Both the position numbers and the translations under genes were made by a program. The notes beneath the pieces are model-generated. The model did no database searches and was not told the DNA's origin. It was given only the letters and a program-made list of their open reading frames with translations. From positions 1 to 7,580 of the forward strand of contig VBMM01000149.1 in NCBI GenBank assembly GCA_005878415.1: 7,580 nucleotides of DNA. The letters run 5' to 3'. The stretch comes from Methanobacteriota archaeon. Its GTDB lineage: Archaea; Thermoplasmatota; Thermoplasmata; RBG-16-68-12. Below, piece by piece: positions 5,235 through 7,580 of this stretch (within the stretch, counting starts at the first letter, position 1; every line of letters begins with the position of its first letter).

Positions 5235-6599
5235 ATGATGTGGACCGCTCGCACGGTCGTGTTGCTCGTCGCCCTCGGCATCGGCTCCGCCGGCGCGGCC
5301 TGGGGCCTGCACGCGCTCGTGACCGCCAACGGCGCCGGGACGGACTACGGGCTCGACACGAACGGGAACGGCGCCTTCGAATGGCTCGTCGTCGAGGCGG
5401 GCGTCTCCCTTCCGCAGGCGGGCACATGGACGATCTATGCGGACCTGTCGGCCTCGAGTCCGCCCGCGGGCGGGCCGTGCGGCGCCGGGTACGGCGTGCC
5501 GCCGCCCATGCCGCCGATCGTCGCGACGGCCGATGCGACGTATCCGATCGCCTGGACGAACGAGCGGTACTTCTTCTCCGCCGGCGAGCAGACGATTCGC
5601 ATGGCGTTCGCGGGAACGGACATCGAACGCGCCGGCGTGGACGGGCCATACCGGGTGCATGCGACGCTCTTCCTCGGGGACATGATCATGTACGACCGGG
5701 CGGGGCCAATCCCGCAGCCCGCCGGGGACTTCCTCGAGTGGAACTACACGACGAAGGCGTACGCCGCCTCCGCGTTCGAGGCGCCCATCCGGCCCGCGTA
5801 CTTCACGGGCGGGCACACGGACCAGGCGGTCGACCTGGATGGCGACGGGCTCGCGGACTTCCTCGAGCTGCGTGCGGACGTCCACGTGAACATGGAGGGG
5901 AACTACAGCCTGAACGGCGTCCTCATGTCGCCATCCGCGGACGTCGTGAGGATGGTCGCGTACGCCTACCGGGCCGTCGCCCTCAAAGCGTCGGACACGA
6001 GCGTGTCCTTGCGGTTCCGCGGGGACCAGATCCGTTCCGCGGGCGTCGACGGACCGTGGAACTTCTCCCTGACGATGTACGGGCCGATCGACTACCGACT
6101 GTACCCCGCGGCCCCCGATCCGGTCGGCTCCGTCCTGCGGCCGCAACCCCTCTCCTATCCGGAGACGCTGTGCGGCTCGACGTCCGCGTACCGAGCGAGC
6201 GACTTCGACGACACCGTCGAGCTCCTGTCGTTCACCGGTCGGTTCGAGGAGCTCACCCCGGACCGCGACGCCGACGGGACGTACGACGCCCTCGTGATCC
6301 GCGCGGAGCTCGAGGTGTTCGTCTCCGCGGCGTTCGACGTGTCGGGCCTCCTGCAGCCCGTCGGATCCTCGCGAGACGTCGCCAAGATGGCCGCTCAAGC
6401 GTGGATCCTCGAAGGTACGCAGTGGGTCGAATTCGTCTTCGCAGGCCCGGACATCCGTGCGAGCGGGCTCGACGGGCCGTACCTCGCGACGTTGTCGCTC
6501 ATGCCGACCGCCGGACGGATCGATCCCACGACGGCGTACACGACGCAGGCGTACCACGCCTCGGACTTCGACGCGAACCCGACCGGCACGCAACCCTAA
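5235..6599 (+). CDS. Secreted or surface protein of three tandem repeats with Asp-rich loops
   Basis: From ATG 5235 (a second ATG follows at 5238) the product is 454 residues. The N-terminus (about 5-25, TVVLLVALGIGSAGAAWG) is a signal peptide or signal anchor. The remainder is three related units of about 145-160 residues. Each opens with an Asp/Asn-rich loop like a calcium-binding type: DTNGNGAFEWL (41-51), DLDGDGLADFL (200-210), DRDADGTYDAL (343-353). Each continues with beta-like strands and a shared motif: FAGTDIERAGVDGPY (125-139), FRGDQIRSAGVDGPW (261-275), FAGPDIRASGLDGPY (402-416). Each closes with a form of AYxASxF. There is no C-terminal membrane anchor or sorting signal. Only two Cys are present (82, 313). 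Such architecture suggests an extracellular structural or adhesive role, with calcium stabilisation inferred from the loops. No family name is offered. rsmA follows after 24 bp. Confidence 0.88.
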   Translation: MMWTARTVVLLVALGIGSAGAAWGLHALVTANGAGTDYGLDTNGNGAFEWLVVEAGVSLPQAGTWTIYADLSASSPPAGGPCGAGYGVPPPMPPIVATADATYPIAWTNERYFFSAGEQTIRMAFAGTDIERAGVDGPYRVHATLFLGDMIMYDRAGPIPQPAGDFLEWNYTTKAYAASAFEAPIRPAYFTGGHTDQAVDLDGDGLADFLELRADVHVNMEGNYSLNGVLMSPSADVVRMVAYAYRAVALKASDTSVSLRFRGDQIRSAGVDGPWNFSLTMYGPIDYRLYPAAPDPVGSVLRPQPLSYPETLCGSTSAYRASDFDDTVELLSFTGRFEELTPDRDADGTYDALVIRAELEVFVSAAFDVSGLLQPVGSSRDVAKMAAQAWILEGTQWVEFVFAGPDIRASGLDGPYLATLSLMPTAGRIDPTTAYTTQAYHASDFDANPTGTQP

Positions 6600-6606
6600 A
6601 TCGTCG

Positions 6607-6620
6607 GGCGGCTTGCCGCC
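6607..6620 (+). other. GC hairpin immediately before the rsmA GTG start
   Basis: GGCGG-CTTG-CCGCC is a perfect inverted repeat with a C/G-closed TT core (GGCGGC TT GCCGCC), ending 3 nt before the GTG at 6624. It fills most of the 24-bp gap after the secreted protein's stop. It could end the upstream message, influence translation of rsmA, or be chance in GC-rich DNA. No SD is present in the gap. Confidence 0.35.
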
Positions 6621-6623
6621 GCC

Positions 6624-7433
6624 GTGGACGAGGACCCGCGGCGCACCCTCGAGCGTCTCGGGATCCGGCCCCGGAAAGGGATGGGCCAGCACTTCCTCGT
6701 CGATGGGCGAGTCGCGACCCGCCACGTCGGCCATGCGAATGTCGGCGCGTCGGACATCGTCCTGGAGATCGGACCCGGACTCGGCGTGCTCACCCGACGG
6801 CTCGCGGAGCGGGCGCGGCGCGTCATCGCGATCGAGGCCGACCGGCGCTTCGCCGCCTACCTTCGGGAATCGTTGCCGGAGGTCGAGGTGATCGAGGGCG
6901 ACGCGCTCAAGGTCGAGTGGCCGCCCTTCGACGTGCTCGCGTCGAACCTGCCCTACAAGATCTCCTCGCCGATCACGTTCCGGCTGCTCGATCATCGGTT
7001 CGACCGGGCCGTCCTGATGTACCAGTGGGAGTTCGCGCGGCGGATGATCGCGAAGCCGGCGACCGCCGACTATTCCCGGTTGAGCGTGGGCGTGTATCGT
7101 CGGGCGGCGTGCGAGATCCTCGAGCGGGTGCCGCGGAACGCCTTCCATCCGCAACCGCGCGTCGACTCCGCCCTCGTGCGGCTCGTCCCGCGTCCGAGCC
7201 CGTTCCCAATCGCGGACCCGGCCCGGTTCGACGCCGTCGTGGACGCGCTATTCGTGCATCGCCGCAAGACGGTCGAGAACGGCCTCCGGCTGTCGTGGCG
7301 GTCGTTCGCCGAAACGCCCCGCGGCCTCGAGTCGATCCTCCCGTCGGTCCCGTTCCGGAGGCGCCGCGTCGAGGAACTCTCCCCGGAGGAGATTGGCCGC
7401 ATCGCCGATTCGATGGCCGGTGCGAAAGGTTAA
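6624..7433 (+). CDS. rsmA: 16S rRNA dimethyladenosine transferase RsmA (KsgA/Dim1)
   Basis: The 269-residue protein is a full-length RsmA/KsgA/Dim1, which uses SAM to N6,N6-dimethylate two adjacent adenosines in the 3'-terminal helix of small-subunit rRNA during ribosome maturation. Signatures in order: GQHFL (21-25); SAM motif I VLEIGPGLGVLT (46-57); acidic SAM-ribose ligand E71 (IEAD); EGDAL (91-95); catalytic motif IV NLPYKISSPI (108-117); and FHPQPRVDSALV near residue 173-184. The C-terminal helical domain follows, with HRRKTVENGL. GTG 6624 is the only reasonable start: it precedes GQHFL by 20 residues as in homologues, and the upstream codons run into the previous gene. With 24 bp to the upstream gene and no TATA box in that gap, it may be co-transcribed with the secreted-protein gene, an unusual partner. 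The typical archaeal neighbours (ribosomal protein L21e, RNA polymerase subunit F, DUF655) are not seen upstream. Confidence 0.96.
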   Translation: MDEDPRRTLERLGIRPRKGMGQHFLVDGRVATRHVGHANVGASDIVLEIGPGLGVLTRRLAERARRVIAIEADRRFAAYLRESLPEVEVIEGDALKVEWPPFDVLASNLPYKISSPITFRLLDHRFDRAVLMYQWEFARRMIAKPATADYSRLSVGVYRRAACEILERVPRNAFHPQPRVDSALVRLVPRPSPFPIADPARFDAVVDALFVHRRKTVENGLRLSWRSFAETPRGLESILPSVPFRRRRVEELSPEEIGRIADSMAGAKG

Positions 7434-7480
7434 TGGGGCATCCGCCAATCGCCGCACTCCGATCGGCCCCGGGGGACCCG

Positions 7481-7580
7481 ATGGTCCGGAAGAAGACCCT
7501 TTCTGAGCTGGAACAGGCGGAGATCAAGCTCGAGAGCCTCCTCGAGCGGCGGGCCGCCCTGAACCAGGAGGCCGCGCTCC
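7481..7580 (+). CDS. Start of a coiled-coil protein (3' end outside window)
   Basis: Thirty-three codons are visible. The product begins MVRKKTLSELEQAEIKLES and continues as a charged Leu/Ala-rich helix with heptad-like spacing, suggesting a coiled-coil protein. It is too short to assign. ATG 7481 was chosen because the coil begins there and a G-rich stretch (GGGGGA, 7471-7476) could act as a weak SD. An in-frame ATG at 7433, overlapping the rsmA stop as TAATG, would add 16 residues of non-coil sequence and would couple translation to rsmA. The 47-bp gap otherwise holds nothing recognisable. Confidence 0.6.
   Translation, partial: MVRKKTLSELEQAEIKLESLLERRAALNQEAAL

Noticed and set aside
4872..7154. 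Very long open frame (760 codons) on the minus strand
   Set aside because: It is antisense to the secreted repeat protein and most of rsmA. Its product is Arg/Pro/Gly/Val/Asp-rich without any domain, as expected of mirrored codons in GC-rich DNA.

Overview
The window is a high-GC, gene-dense piece of chromosome that is probably archaeal. The evidence is an archaeal-looking rRNA dimethyladenosine transferase (RsmA/KsgA/Dim1), a COG2108-type radical SAM protein, and short A/T-rich boxes resembling archaeal TATA elements about 25-35 bp upstream of several starts. Those genes have no Shine-Dalgarno (SD) motif, as expected for leaderless or near-leaderless transcripts. A high-GC Thermoplasmatota-like lineage would fit, but that is inference from style and not a taxonomic proof.

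Layout. (1) Bases 1-1670 (+): the C-terminal half of an SNF2-family helicase, joined by an ATGA overlap to an uncharacterised coiled-coil partner. The partner's reading frame runs 149 bp into the convergent gene beyond it. (2) 1522-2592 (-): a radical SAM enzyme with its own TATA-like box. (3) 2668-2944: a compact unit in which an 82-codon gene (-) is bracketed by two copies of a 20-bp palindromic sequence in the same orientation. One copy contains the gene's stop codon; the other abuts its start and contains its SD. (4) 3075-4295 (+): a complete bacterial-type thiolase with a textbook SD, followed after 9 bp by a convergent SRPBCC/AHSA1-like gene (4305-4766, -). (5) 4820-5113 (-) and 5235-6599 (+): a divergent pair sharing one A/T-rich promoter region. 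One encodes a small membrane-anchored zinc-finger protein, the other a secreted protein of three repeats with Asp-rich putative calcium loops. (6) 6624-7433 (+): RsmA, followed by the start of a coiled-coil protein cut by the window edge.

The genes do not form one pathway. The helicase and its partner are a translationally coupled pair; the remainder is mostly housekeeping or unlinked metabolism. I see no CRISPR array, tRNA, rRNA, insertion sequence or recognisable defence island. The most unusual structure is the palindrome-bracketed small gene. Next are the truncated-looking helicase partner and the divergent zinc-finger/secreted-repeat pair. No intergenic gap exceeds about 155 bp.
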